Source: an uncultured Clostridia bacterium (GTDB lineage Bacteria > Bacillota > Clostridia > Christensenellales > Borkfalkiaceae). From it: a DNA stretch of 15,881 nt. Where the stretch lies: positions 1 through 15,881 of the forward strand of contig CANPWF010000021.1 in assembly GCA_947581885.1 (NCBI GenBank), read 5' to 3'. Shown in pieces: positions 7,865 to 14,186 of the stretch (positions are counted from its first letter, which is position 1; every line of letters starts with the position of its first letter). Position numbers and translations under genes: made by a program. Below the pieces are notes generated by a model, which was given only the letters and a program-made list of their open reading frames with translations, did not search any database and was not told the DNA's origin.

Positions 7865-9337
7865 TTATCGGTAAATATGCAGATCGCCGGCGATACATTC
7901 GATCGCGTAGTTTTTGGTCATGTCGATGTGTCCGCCTGCGGAATCGGGAGGCCCGATCCGCACATAGAGCAAACTGTTCTGCCATGAGCCGAGGACGATG
8001 TCGCTGATGTCGAATTCAAAGGCGTAGAGTTCGTGGCCCTTCACCAACCCGTCGCCGCCGATGATATGCGGCTCGCCGAGGTCCTCTACAGAGAACGATG
8101 ACCCGTCAAACTTCTTTTCTTTAGAATCCGTTGTGATCACGAGTTTGCGTGGGGTGACGACGATCTTCCCGTATTCCTTGTCGATCACATAATTGTCGGA
8201 AACCACGTTGCCGTTCTCATCTATAACAGTCGCGTAGAACGTATTCCGATATGTGCCCACGTCGATCGCGTTATTGTAATAACCGCTCACCTGAACATGG
8301 TGCTCGGGGAGCAACATTTCTTCGTCGTAATCGTACCCTTCCACGATATGGGCGGCACCGTTGTACGTGACACCCCCTTGCGGCGTGCCGTGGCTTGTGA
8401 TGACGAGGCGGCGGCGGTGGCACCGTTCGCAGATCGAGTTCGCGTCGAATTTGTGCCCCAGCGGCGAGATTGTGAAATTATCGTCTTTCTGTGTCTCCGT
8501 ACAGCCGTTGAAGGTGCAACGGTGATATCGGTAACCGGGAGCGTCGCATGTCGGATCGACAGTGATCCATTCTCCCCAAATGTGATCATGCTCGGGTACG
8601 ACACCTTCGGGCAAGACACCTTCCGGCAAACGGAAGCCGTCGGGCAAATACTTCCAAAGCCCCAACCCGAGTAACCCCACGAGAGGCCCCCACGGGAAGT
8701 TGGGATTCTCGAGCAACATATACCACTGCTCGTCGGTGAGTTTATCCCAAGGGACATTCCCCAGCACTTCAGGGGGGAGCTGATCCCAAGGGACGTTGAG
8801 CAACTGATCGCGGCTGAACTGCTCGAACGGGATATTAGCGAATTGGTCAAGAGGAATTTGATCCCAAGGTATCCCCGCGAGCTGATCCGCCGTCATATTC
8901 CCCCAAGGGAGCTTGGAATAGTCGAAGTCCGAAGGGGCGTACTTTAAGAAGTTCCTAAAATCGAAGTTGTCAGGCAATCCCTCGAAAAAACCCTTCCAAT
9001 CAAAATTCTTGGGTAGATGTTTCCAGAAATCCGACCAATCGAAATCGGCGGGAAGGCTGTTCAAAAACCCCGCCCAATCGAAGTTTGCGGGCAGGTGGCT
9101 GAAAAAGTCCTCCCAATCGATGACCCCCGCGAGCTTATTGAAAAGGTCCGCCCAATTCAAATTCTGCATGCTCTCGAAGATCCTCTGCCAAAGGGACTTG
9201 TGCTCCCGCTCGACGCGTTCGAGGGAAGTGAGCGCGTCAAGACGGTCGTATCCCGCGGAGATGGTGATACCACTCACGAGTGCGACGATCGAGAGGATCA
9301 ACGCCGTCAGAAAATAGAGCGGTTTCGATCGCTTCAT
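7865..9337 (-). CDS. Exported membrane-anchored protein with 13-residue repeats, zinc-ribbon-like module and two YDG-like domains
   Basis: The product has 490 residues. A short basic N-terminus and one hydrophobic segment (about 7-27) form a signal anchor or signal peptide, placing the rest outside. Residues 60-137 are six tandem 13-mers of the form [FIL][DN]W..F...LP.[ND]. After a 10-residue phase break, residues 148-212 continue with five 13-mers of the form [LIMF]..DQ[LF]..[IV]PWDQ. Residues 250-306 hold HDHIWGEW plus C264, C274, C279, C303 and C306 and a PLGH, resembling the H-x-W-x-x-W/C cysteine module frequent in Firmicute surface proteins; metal binding is inferred. Residues about 311-397 and 398-490 are two YDG/MBG-like beta domains (VTYNG, KKFDG; SDNYVI, TKNYAIE), the same family that builds the giant downstream protein. 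No LPxTG or other sorting signal is present. The perfect AAGGAGGG ribosome binding site overlaps the stop codon of the ATPase gene upstream. Probable cell-surface partner of the downstream protein; function unknown. Confidence 0.85.
   Translation of the reverse strand: MKRSKPLYFLTALILSIVALVSGITISAGYDRLDALTSLERVEREHKSLWQRIFESMQNLNWADLFNKLAGVIDWEDFFSHLPANFDWAGFLNSLPADFDWSDFWKHLPKNFDWKGFFEGLPDNFDFRNFLKYAPSDFDYSKLPWGNMTADQLAGIPWDQIPLDQFANIPFEQFSRDQLLNVPWDQLPPEVLGNVPWDKLTDEQWYMLLENPNFPWGPLVGLLGLGLWKYLPDGFRLPEGVLPEGVVPEHDHIWGEWITVDPTCDAPGYRYHRCTFNGCTETQKDDNFTISPLGHKFDANSICERCHRRRLVITSHGTPQGGVTYNGAAHIVEGYDYDEEMLLPEHHVQVSGYYNNAIDVGTYRNTFYATVIDENGNVVSDNYVIDKEYGKIVVTPRKLVITTDSKEKKFDGSSFSVEDLGEPHIIGGDGLVKGHELYAFEFDISDIVLGSWQNSLLYVRIGPPDSAGGHIDMTKNYAIECIAGDLHIYR
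8702..8896 (-). repeat. Five tandem 39-bp repeats coding 13-residue DQL..PWDQ units
   Basis: The units start at residues 148, 161, 174, 187 and 200. The Pro-aromatic pair recurs at 157-158, 170-171, 183-184 and 196-197, again 13 residues apart, and an earlier Pro-Trp at 144-145 extends the phase. The last unit is diverged. The consensus differs from the preceding array but the period is the same. Confidence 0.85.
8927..9160 (-). repeat. Six tandem 39-bp repeats coding 13-residue FDW..F...LP units
   Basis: The units start at residues 60, 73, 86, 99, 112 and 125 with exact 13-residue phase and no indel. The opening residue is Phe, Ile or Leu, followed by Asp/Asn and an aromatic residue (Trp in the first five units, Phe in the sixth); most units end in Leu-Pro-x-Asn/Asp. 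On the plus strand this appears as a ccaatcgaa-like word recurring at 39-bp steps. Confidence 0.9.
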
Positions 9338-9340
9338 ACT

Positions 9341-9348
9341 CCCTCCTT
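9341..9348 (-). promoter_or_regulatory. Ribosome binding site of the 13-residue-repeat protein gene
   Basis: AAGGAGGG on the minus strand just before the ATG at 9337, overlapping the TAA stop (9347-9349) of the upstream ATPase gene. It is the strongest Shine-Dalgarno match in the window and ties the surface genes to the ATPase genes by translational coupling. Confidence 0.9.
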
Positions 9349-10795
9349 ACATCTTGATAACGCGCGCGAGAAAACTGCGGCATTGCGGCATTTTCCCTTC
9401 GCCGAACAGCGTCTCGAAATACTTGGCAGCCTCGTCGAGTTCGCCGCGGAGAAGAGAAAGGTCTTTATAGGTGAGTTTGCGGAGGACCTTTTTGCAAAGG
9501 ATATCGTCGAGCGCGTCGAGCTCGTCCCCCCCGCATCCGACATATACGGAGATATAGCTTCGGATCTGCCGCATGATGCGGTTCCCGAAGGTGATCTGGA
9601 ATTTGGCAATGAGATATTCGTCGAGTTCTTGCAGCCTTCTCTCGTTGCGCCGCGTGAGCTCATAGCCCCGCTTCGCGCTCTCCGAGAGGGCGATGAATTC
9701 GGCGTAGGAGATGGGCGTGACGGGAACAAGTTCCTCCGCCGCAAAGGGCGGGGTGCGATTGTCGAGATTGACGATCATCGCGCGATCGTACACCTTATCC
9801 GAGATGGCGAACGTCGAATCGTCGTTGTTCGCCGTGCCGACGAACCACATGTTCTCGGGCAGTTTGATATGCCCGTCTTTGAGCTGGGGCGGGTCGTCGT
9901 CCCACTTATCGGTGACGACTTCGAGGTAGCGCAGCTCGGGATTGGGGATCTCGAGAAGGGACAAGAACTCCGCGAAGTAGTATTCGACGCGGGCGATGTT
10001 CATCTCGTCGAGAACGGTGATGAAGATCTCGTTGCGGCCGTTCGCCTCGTACATCTTGCGGAGGAGTTCGGTCTCGTTGTACTTCTTGGTGAATTCGTTG
10101 TAGTATCCCAAGAGGTCGCTCCGTTCCTTCCACATGGGCTGAACGGGGATAATGGTAGACGGGTTGCCGATAAATTCGCCGAACGCATAGGTGAGCGAAG
10201 TTTTCCCCGTGCCCGACATGCCCTGCAAAATGAGGATATGGGATACGGAAAGGCTTGCGACGAACTCGCGCACCTGCGCCTCGGTATAGTAGAGATGAAG
10301 GTTTGTCGCCGCGAACATGCGGAACTTTTCGCACAGCTCGCGAAGGGACCTTACCGCGCCGAATTGGGGCGGCGTGGGGTCGGGAGTGATCTCGTTGAGA
10401 CGGCTGAACCGATTGCGGCGGCGTTTCTTCTCTTGCTCCGCGGCGAATGCCGCCTTCTCCGCGTCGACGGCGATGCGCACCGTCTCCTCGAACGTCAAAC
10501 GGTAATGGCGGAATTTGCTCCGCCGCACCGCGTTCACGGTGAGAAGAACAGAAAGAAGGAGCGGGATGACGAGCACCCAGAACACGACGAGGACCGCCGT
10601 CGTCTGGTTGGCGATGAATACGTCGCCGAGCACGGCAAAGATGGGACCGAGCACCCCCTCGTGCTCCAAAAGGATGAGGAGGGCGATCAAAGTCCCCCCG
10701 ACCAAAAAGATCGAGGTAAATAGGAAGATCGAACGGGCGAATCTCCGCCGAGCCCGCCGTTTGAGCTTATTCTTTGTTTGCTCCGCCTTCGTCAT
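9347..10795 (-). CDS. McrB-like AAA+ ATPase with two N-terminal membrane helices
   Basis: This 482-residue protein begins with a strongly basic stretch (KLKRRARRRFARS), then has two predicted membrane helices near 22-43 and 65-87 and a second basic stretch, giving a hairpin with both ends inside. The AAA+ domain has Walker A GMSGTGKT (192-199, K198), Walker B ITVLDEMN (D263, E264), sensor 1 GTANNDDST (320-328), a probable arginine finger R338 (SDKVYDRAM) and a sensor-2 region FGNRIMRQIRSY (403-414). All key residues are present, so it should be active. The core is nearly identical to the ATPase at 12903-14186, including the block after the P-loop, while the N-terminal anchors differ, suggesting specialised subunits of one complex. 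The ATG at 10795 lies inside the upstream gene; the next in-frame codon upstream with start potential is blocked by a TGA, and the AGAAGGGA before it is too close to be a good ribosome binding site, so translational coupling is likely. Confidence 0.9.
   Translation of the reverse strand: MTKAEQTKNKLKRRARRRFARSIFLFTSIFLVGGTLIALLILLEHEGVLGPIFAVLGDVFIANQTTAVLVVFWVLVIPLLLSVLLTVNAVRRSKFRHYRLTFEETVRIAVDAEKAAFAAEQEKKRRRNRFSRLNEITPDPTPPQFGAVRSLRELCEKFRMFAATNLHLYYTEAQVREFVASLSVSHILILQGMSGTGKTSLTYAFGEFIGNPSTIIPVQPMWKERSDLLGYYNEFTKKYNETELLRKMYEANGRNEIFITVLDEMNIARVEYYFAEFLSLLEIPNPELRYLEVVTDKWDDDPPQLKDGHIKLPENMWFVGTANNDDSTFAISDKVYDRAMIVNLDNRTPPFAAEELVPVTPISYAEFIALSESAKRGYELTRRNERRLQELDEYLIAKFQITFGNRIMRQIRSYISVYVGCGGDELDALDDILCKKVLRKLTYKDLSLLRGELDEAAKYFETLFGEGKMPQCRSFLARVIKM
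10767..10795 (-). other. 29-nt overlap of the DUF2357-like gene with the downstream ATPase gene
   Basis: The ATG of the two-helix ATPase (10795) lies 29 nt before the end of the TAA of the DUF2357-like gene (10767-10769), in a different frame. No good ribosome binding site is present at the normal distance, and no better in-frame start exists nearby. The overlap suggests that translation of the two proteins is coupled and perhaps kept in fixed ratio. Confidence 0.75.
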
Positions 10796-12893
10796 TCCCT
10801 TCTGCGTTCTCCGTCACGTCGCTCTCTTGCTTGGGTTGCTTCTTTGCCGCGGGTTTCTTCGCCGCGGGCTTTGCTGCCGTCGTCTTTTCTGCCGTTGTCT
10901 TTTTTGCGGCGGGCTTCTTTGCGGCGGGTTTTGCCGCGAGCTTTTCCCCTTCGCCCTCCGCCGCTTGGCTCTCTTCTGCCTTCGGCTCTTCGGGCACTTC
11001 CCGCACCGCCTCTTGCGGCTCCTCGGGTATCTTCTCTTCTATCTTGGGCTCTTCTTTGGGCTCTTCCGCCTTGGGTTCTTCGGGTTTGGGCTCTTCGCGT
11101 TCCCTGCGGGCGCGGACCTCTTCGGAGAGCTCGGTATATTCCTTGCTCTTCTGTCCCTTCTTTCCCTTTACGGTGGCGCGGATACTGTCTTTGAATTCCT
11201 GTTTGAGGATGCGCTTGACATCCGTCCACTTCTCGCGGACGAGCATGCCGAGCACTTCGAACTCGTGTTCGAGGGCGTTGAAGCCCTCCTCGCTCGTGAA
11301 GTCGTCCGCCTCGGTGAGGAGCCCGCACTCCCGCCGCACCGCCGTGAGCCGTGCGAGGGCGATCTCCCGCTCCTTCTCCGCCGCGGCGAGCCCGCGCTTC
11401 GCGTCCGCGGTCTGCCCCGTCTGTTCGTCGAGCTGCGCCTGCCGCTCTTTGAGCTTTGCTTCCCACTCCGCCTTGATGCGGGCGATCTCCTCCCGTTTCG
11501 TCTTCTCGGCGAGGAGAAGTTCCTCCCTCTTCGCCTTTTCGGCGCGTGCCAATTCCTCCGCGTGTTCGCGCTGCATGCGGGCCTTCTCTTCGGCGTGCTG
11601 TTTTTCGCGCTCCTCCGCTTCCCGCTGCATCTCGGCGATCTTGGCGCGGTGCTCCTCTTCGAGGCGTTCCTTCTCCTCTTCGAGGGCGGCGTTGGCTTCG
11701 TTGAGCTCTTCGATCTCGCCATTCAACTGTTCTTCGAGGCGGATGTGCTCCTCGATCTGCGCGTTCAGTTTCTCGATCTCGGCGCGGGCTTCGACGAGGC
11801 GCACCCGATCCTCTTCGAGGGCGGCGTTGCGCTCTTCGAGCAGGAGCATATACCGCTCCATGTCTCCCTCTTTCTCCCCCGCCCGCTTTTTGAGTTCGCG
11901 GATGGCTTCGACGAGTGCCTGCTGGGCGAGTTCGGCACGCCTTGCCTCTTCCGCCTCGAATTCCGATTTGAGATAGTCCTCTACGCCGAGCCCGTGTTCA
12001 TAGACGAGGAACGCCTGCAAGAGGGAAGCGATCGCAAAGTCTCTGCCGACTTCCTCGGAGATGGTATCGAGCTTGTTCTGCGTGCTCTCGATCGTGTAGC
12101 CGTCCCCCTCGTAAGCGAGCAAAAACTCATACAGCGTGACCGCTTCGCGGAAGTTTTTGTCCATGCGGAGGACGTTGGTCTTGGTGATCTTGGTCTTGAT
12201 CTTGTCGACGCGGGAGACTTCCACCATGAGGGGCGTGCGGAGATAGAACGCGACGCTCGCTTGGATCTTCTCCATGCGGTCGAGATAGGAGGCGCAGTCC
12301 TTATCCGCCGTCGCGCCGAACACGTCGTCCTGCTCGTCGGTGAAATTGACCTGATAGCGGAAACGGCGGGTCGCGGTGACGACGCGTTTCTCGGAGGAGA
12401 ACTCGCCGCGGTACGTCCGATACGCCCGCATGATCGCCTCGTAGCGATATCCTACGAAATCCTTGATGCGGAGGAGCAGGGCGTACAAAAATTTATTCTC
12501 ATACACCGTGTAGTCGTTCAACCGCTCGACGGTGTACAGTTTATCGGGAATGATGTCCTCTTCCTTCTGCTCCCGCGTGATCATGTCGCTATGGCGGGAG
12601 AGGTGCTGGACGGACTCGCGCGAGATATGCCGCACCTTTTCGATGGGCTGGACCTCGCCGTTGGAACGGATGAACTGCCGATCCTCATCGATCGCCCGCC
12701 CGATGAATACGAGCCCGCGCTCGATCGCCGCGACCCAATCTTCGCTGACGTGGCAGATGTTGTGCGTGACCGTGACGTGTTCGCTCTCGGGAGCTTTCAG
12801 AACGGCGTTTTCCGCCGCGACGATCGCTCTGTTCTCGTCCAATGTCCCGATGAGCCCGAGCAGGGCGCGGTACCATGTATCCGACTGTGTCAT
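10767..12893 (-). CDS. DUF2357-like protein with long coiled coil and histone-H1-like Lys/Ala/Pro tail
   Basis: The product is 708 residues with no signal peptide or membrane helix, so probably cytoplasmic. Residues about 50-300 resemble the DUF2357 family that partners McrB-like ATPases: a W-x-x-x-I-E block (EDWVAAIERGL), an IEKVRHISRESVQHLSRHS stretch, then PDKLYTVERLND followed by the typical YENKFLYALL. This assignment is from memory of the family pattern. Residues about 305-520 form an almost uninterrupted Glu/Lys/Arg/Ala coiled coil. Residues 598-648 are Pro/Glu-rich, and 655-685 are a basic PAAKK repeat tail ending in an acidic tip. I see no PD-(D/E)XK nuclease motif, unlike many DUF2357 proteins, so cleavage activity is doubtful. 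An adaptor or tether between the two flanking ATPases and a polyanion or envelope structure is inferred. AAGGAG lies 5 nt before the ATG and overlaps the upstream stop. Its 3' end overlaps the next gene by 29 nt. Confidence 0.8.
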   Translation of the reverse strand: MTQSDTWYRALLGLIGTLDENRAIVAAENAVLKAPESEHVTVTHNICHVSEDWVAAIERGLVFIGRAIDEDRQFIRSNGEVQPIEKVRHISRESVQHLSRHSDMITREQKEEDIIPDKLYTVERLNDYTVYENKFLYALLLRIKDFVGYRYEAIMRAYRTYRGEFSSEKRVVTATRRFRYQVNFTDEQDDVFGATADKDCASYLDRMEKIQASVAFYLRTPLMVEVSRVDKIKTKITKTNVLRMDKNFREAVTLYEFLLAYEGDGYTIESTQNKLDTISEEVGRDFAIASLLQAFLVYEHGLGVEDYLKSEFEAEEARRAELAQQALVEAIRELKKRAGEKEGDMERYMLLLEERNAALEEDRVRLVEARAEIEKLNAQIEEHIRLEEQLNGEIEELNEANAALEEEKERLEEEHRAKIAEMQREAEEREKQHAEEKARMQREHAEELARAEKAKREELLLAEKTKREEIARIKAEWEAKLKERQAQLDEQTGQTADAKRGLAAAEKEREIALARLTAVRRECGLLTEADDFTSEEGFNALEHEFEVLGMLVREKWTDVKRILKQEFKDSIRATVKGKKGQKSKEYTELSEEVRARREREEPKPEEPKAEEPKEEPKIEEKIPEEPQEAVREVPEEPKAEESQAAEGEGEKLAAKPAAKKPAAKKTTAEKTTAAKPAAKKPAAKKQPKQESDVTENAEGNDEGGANKE
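10839..10931 (-). repeat. PAAKK repeat tail of the DUF2357-like protein
   Basis: Residues 655-685 contain KPAAKKPAAKK twice, separated by TTAEKTTAA. At the DNA level this is an imperfect direct repeat. The composition matches histone-H1-like bacterial tails that bind DNA, RNA or other polyanions in known cases; the ligand here is unknown. Confidence 0.8.
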
Positions 12894-12898
12894 CTCCG

Positions 12899-12904
12899 CT
12901 CCTT
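12899..12904 (-). promoter_or_regulatory. Ribosome binding site of the DUF2357-like gene
   Basis: AAGGAG on the minus strand, 5 nt before the ATG at 12893. Its first bases are part of the TAA stop of the upstream ATPase gene, so termination and re-initiation are probably coupled. Confidence 0.85.
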
Positions 12905-14186
12905 ACCCGTTTCGCGCGATGCGGCGAATGGTGCTCAGGCACCGCGTCATTCTCTCGTTGCCGAACAGTTCGTTGAACGTGTCGCACATCGCCTCCATAT
13001 CCGAGGCGCGGTAGGTCATATTCTGCGTTTCGAGCTTGCGGAGGATCTTCTTGGCGAGGATATCGTCGAGCGCGTCGAGCTCCTGTCCTCCGCATGCGAC
13101 ATAGACGGGAAGGTAGATCATGATCTGCTTCATGATACGGTTCCCGAACGAGATCCGATAGTTTTCCGCAAGATAAGCGTCCACCTTGCGAAGCAGTTCG
13201 ATCGTCTCCTCCGAGACGGCGTGCTCGCTCACCGCTTCCGCCGCAAGCTGCTTGAACCGCTCCGCCGAGACGGGCACTCCCCGATAAGAAGGCGCGGAGA
13301 AGGGCTCGGATTTCACGTCGATGTTGAGCACCATGGCCCTGTCATACACCTTATCCGAGATGGCGAAGGTCGAGTCGTCGTTGTTCGCCGTGCCGAGGAA
13401 CCACATGTTGTCGGGTAAGCGCACCCGCCCGTTTTGCAGGTCGACGGGGTCGTCGGGCCAGCGGTCGGAGACGACTTCGAGCATCCGCGCCCCGAGGTCG
13501 GGAATTTCGAGCAGGGACAAAAACTCGGCGAAATAGTACTCGACGCGGGCGATGTTCATCTCGTCGAGGATGGTGACGAAGATATCGCGGCGGCTGTTCG
13601 CCTCGTAAATTTTCTGCAACAGAAGGGTCTCGTTGAACCGCTTGGTGAATTCGTTGTAGTACCCCAAAAGGTCGCTCCGTTCCTTCCACATGGGCTGGAC
13701 GGGAATGACGGTGGAGGGGTTGCCGAGGAATTCTCCGAGGGCGAAGGCGAGCGATGTTTTGCCCGTGCCCGACATCCCCTGCAAGATGATGATATGCGAG
13801 ACGGCAAGCCCCGCGACAAATTCGCGGATGGTATCGATCGTGTAGTAGAGTTTCAGCTTGCCCGCGGCGAAGTTGCGGAACGCCTCGCAGAAGGTGCGAA
13901 GGTCGGTCGTGTCGTCCTCAAACGCCGTTTCCACCCGCGTGCCCTTCGCCTCGTCGAGCCGTTTCAACATATCGAAACGGGAACCCGCCGCCTCTTCCTT
14001 CGCCTTCTCCGCCTTGCGGACGCTCTTCTCCACACGGTCGGCAAAGGAAGTGAACTTGTGTTCGTTGACGATGACGGTGATGACGACGACGAGCATCAAC
14101 AGCACCACCACCGCGATGTATCCGACGACGAACGCCGGCATCGAAATGATGTTCCAGATATCCTGAATGGAGAGCAACGTACTCAT
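12903..14186 (-). CDS. McrB-like AAA+ ATPase with one N-terminal membrane helix
   Basis: This is a 427-residue AAA+ protein. Residues about 18-40 are one membrane helix (MPAFVVGYIAVVVLLMLVVV), followed by a basic segment, which suggests N-out and a cytoplasmic ATPase. Walker A is GMSGTGKT (137-144), followed by a McrB-family-like PMWKERSDLLGYYN block. Walker B is ILDEMN (D208, E209), sensor 1 is GTANND (265-270), and a probable arginine finger is R283 in ISDKVYDRAM. The sensor-2 region is FGNRIMKQI. A longer reading frame to 14288 exists, but the ATG at 14186 is preferred because it has an AAAGGAGA ribosome binding site, sits in an ATGA overlap with the upstream stop, and removes 34 residues that only read through the upstream gene. 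It is a close paralogue of the ATPase at 9347-10795. McrB-like ATPases usually act as hexameric motors with a partner protein. The substrate here is unknown. Confidence 0.9.
   Translation of the reverse strand: MSTLLSIQDIWNIISMPAFVVGYIAVVVLLMLVVVITVIVNEHKFTSFADRVEKSVRKAEKAKEEAAGSRFDMLKRLDEAKGTRVETAFEDDTTDLRTFCEAFRNFAAGKLKLYYTIDTIREFVAGLAVSHIIILQGMSGTGKTSLAFALGEFLGNPSTVIPVQPMWKERSDLLGYYNEFTKRFNETLLLQKIYEANSRRDIFVTILDEMNIARVEYYFAEFLSLLEIPDLGARMLEVVSDRWPDDPVDLQNGRVRLPDNMWFLGTANNDDSTFAISDKVYDRAMVLNIDVKSEPFSAPSYRGVPVSAERFKQLAAEAVSEHAVSEETIELLRKVDAYLAENYRISFGNRIMKQIMIYLPVYVACGGQELDALDDILAKKILRKLETQNMTYRASDMEAMCDTFNELFGNERMTRCLSTIRRIARNG

Noticed and set aside
4683..7874. Plus-strand open frame of 1063 codons opposite the giant repeat gene
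   Set aside because: It is the mirror of the repeat array: its protein is a string of antisense repeat units (MGGMVHDELLPFDD-like), it lacks a ribosome binding site, and similar mirror frames (27-1418, 1455-3242, 3321-4580) cover the same gene. Codon bias explains the lack of stops.
8702..9160. Short regular DNA repeats that could be mistaken for a CRISPR array
   Set aside because: The 39-bp period has no unique spacers, and every unit stays in frame within a coding sequence with conserved amino acids.
10774..11976. Plus-strand Ser/Phe/Ala-rich frame of 400 codons
   Set aside because: Low-complexity shadow of the coiled coil and PAAKK tail on the other strand.
10515..13418. Plus-strand open frame of 967 codons opposite the DUF2357-like and ATPase genes
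   Set aside because: It is Leu/Phe/Arg-rich from reading the coiled-coil codons backwards, crosses three well-supported minus-strand genes and has no domain or start signal. The plus-strand frames at 9017-10723 and 13434-14804 fail for the same reasons.
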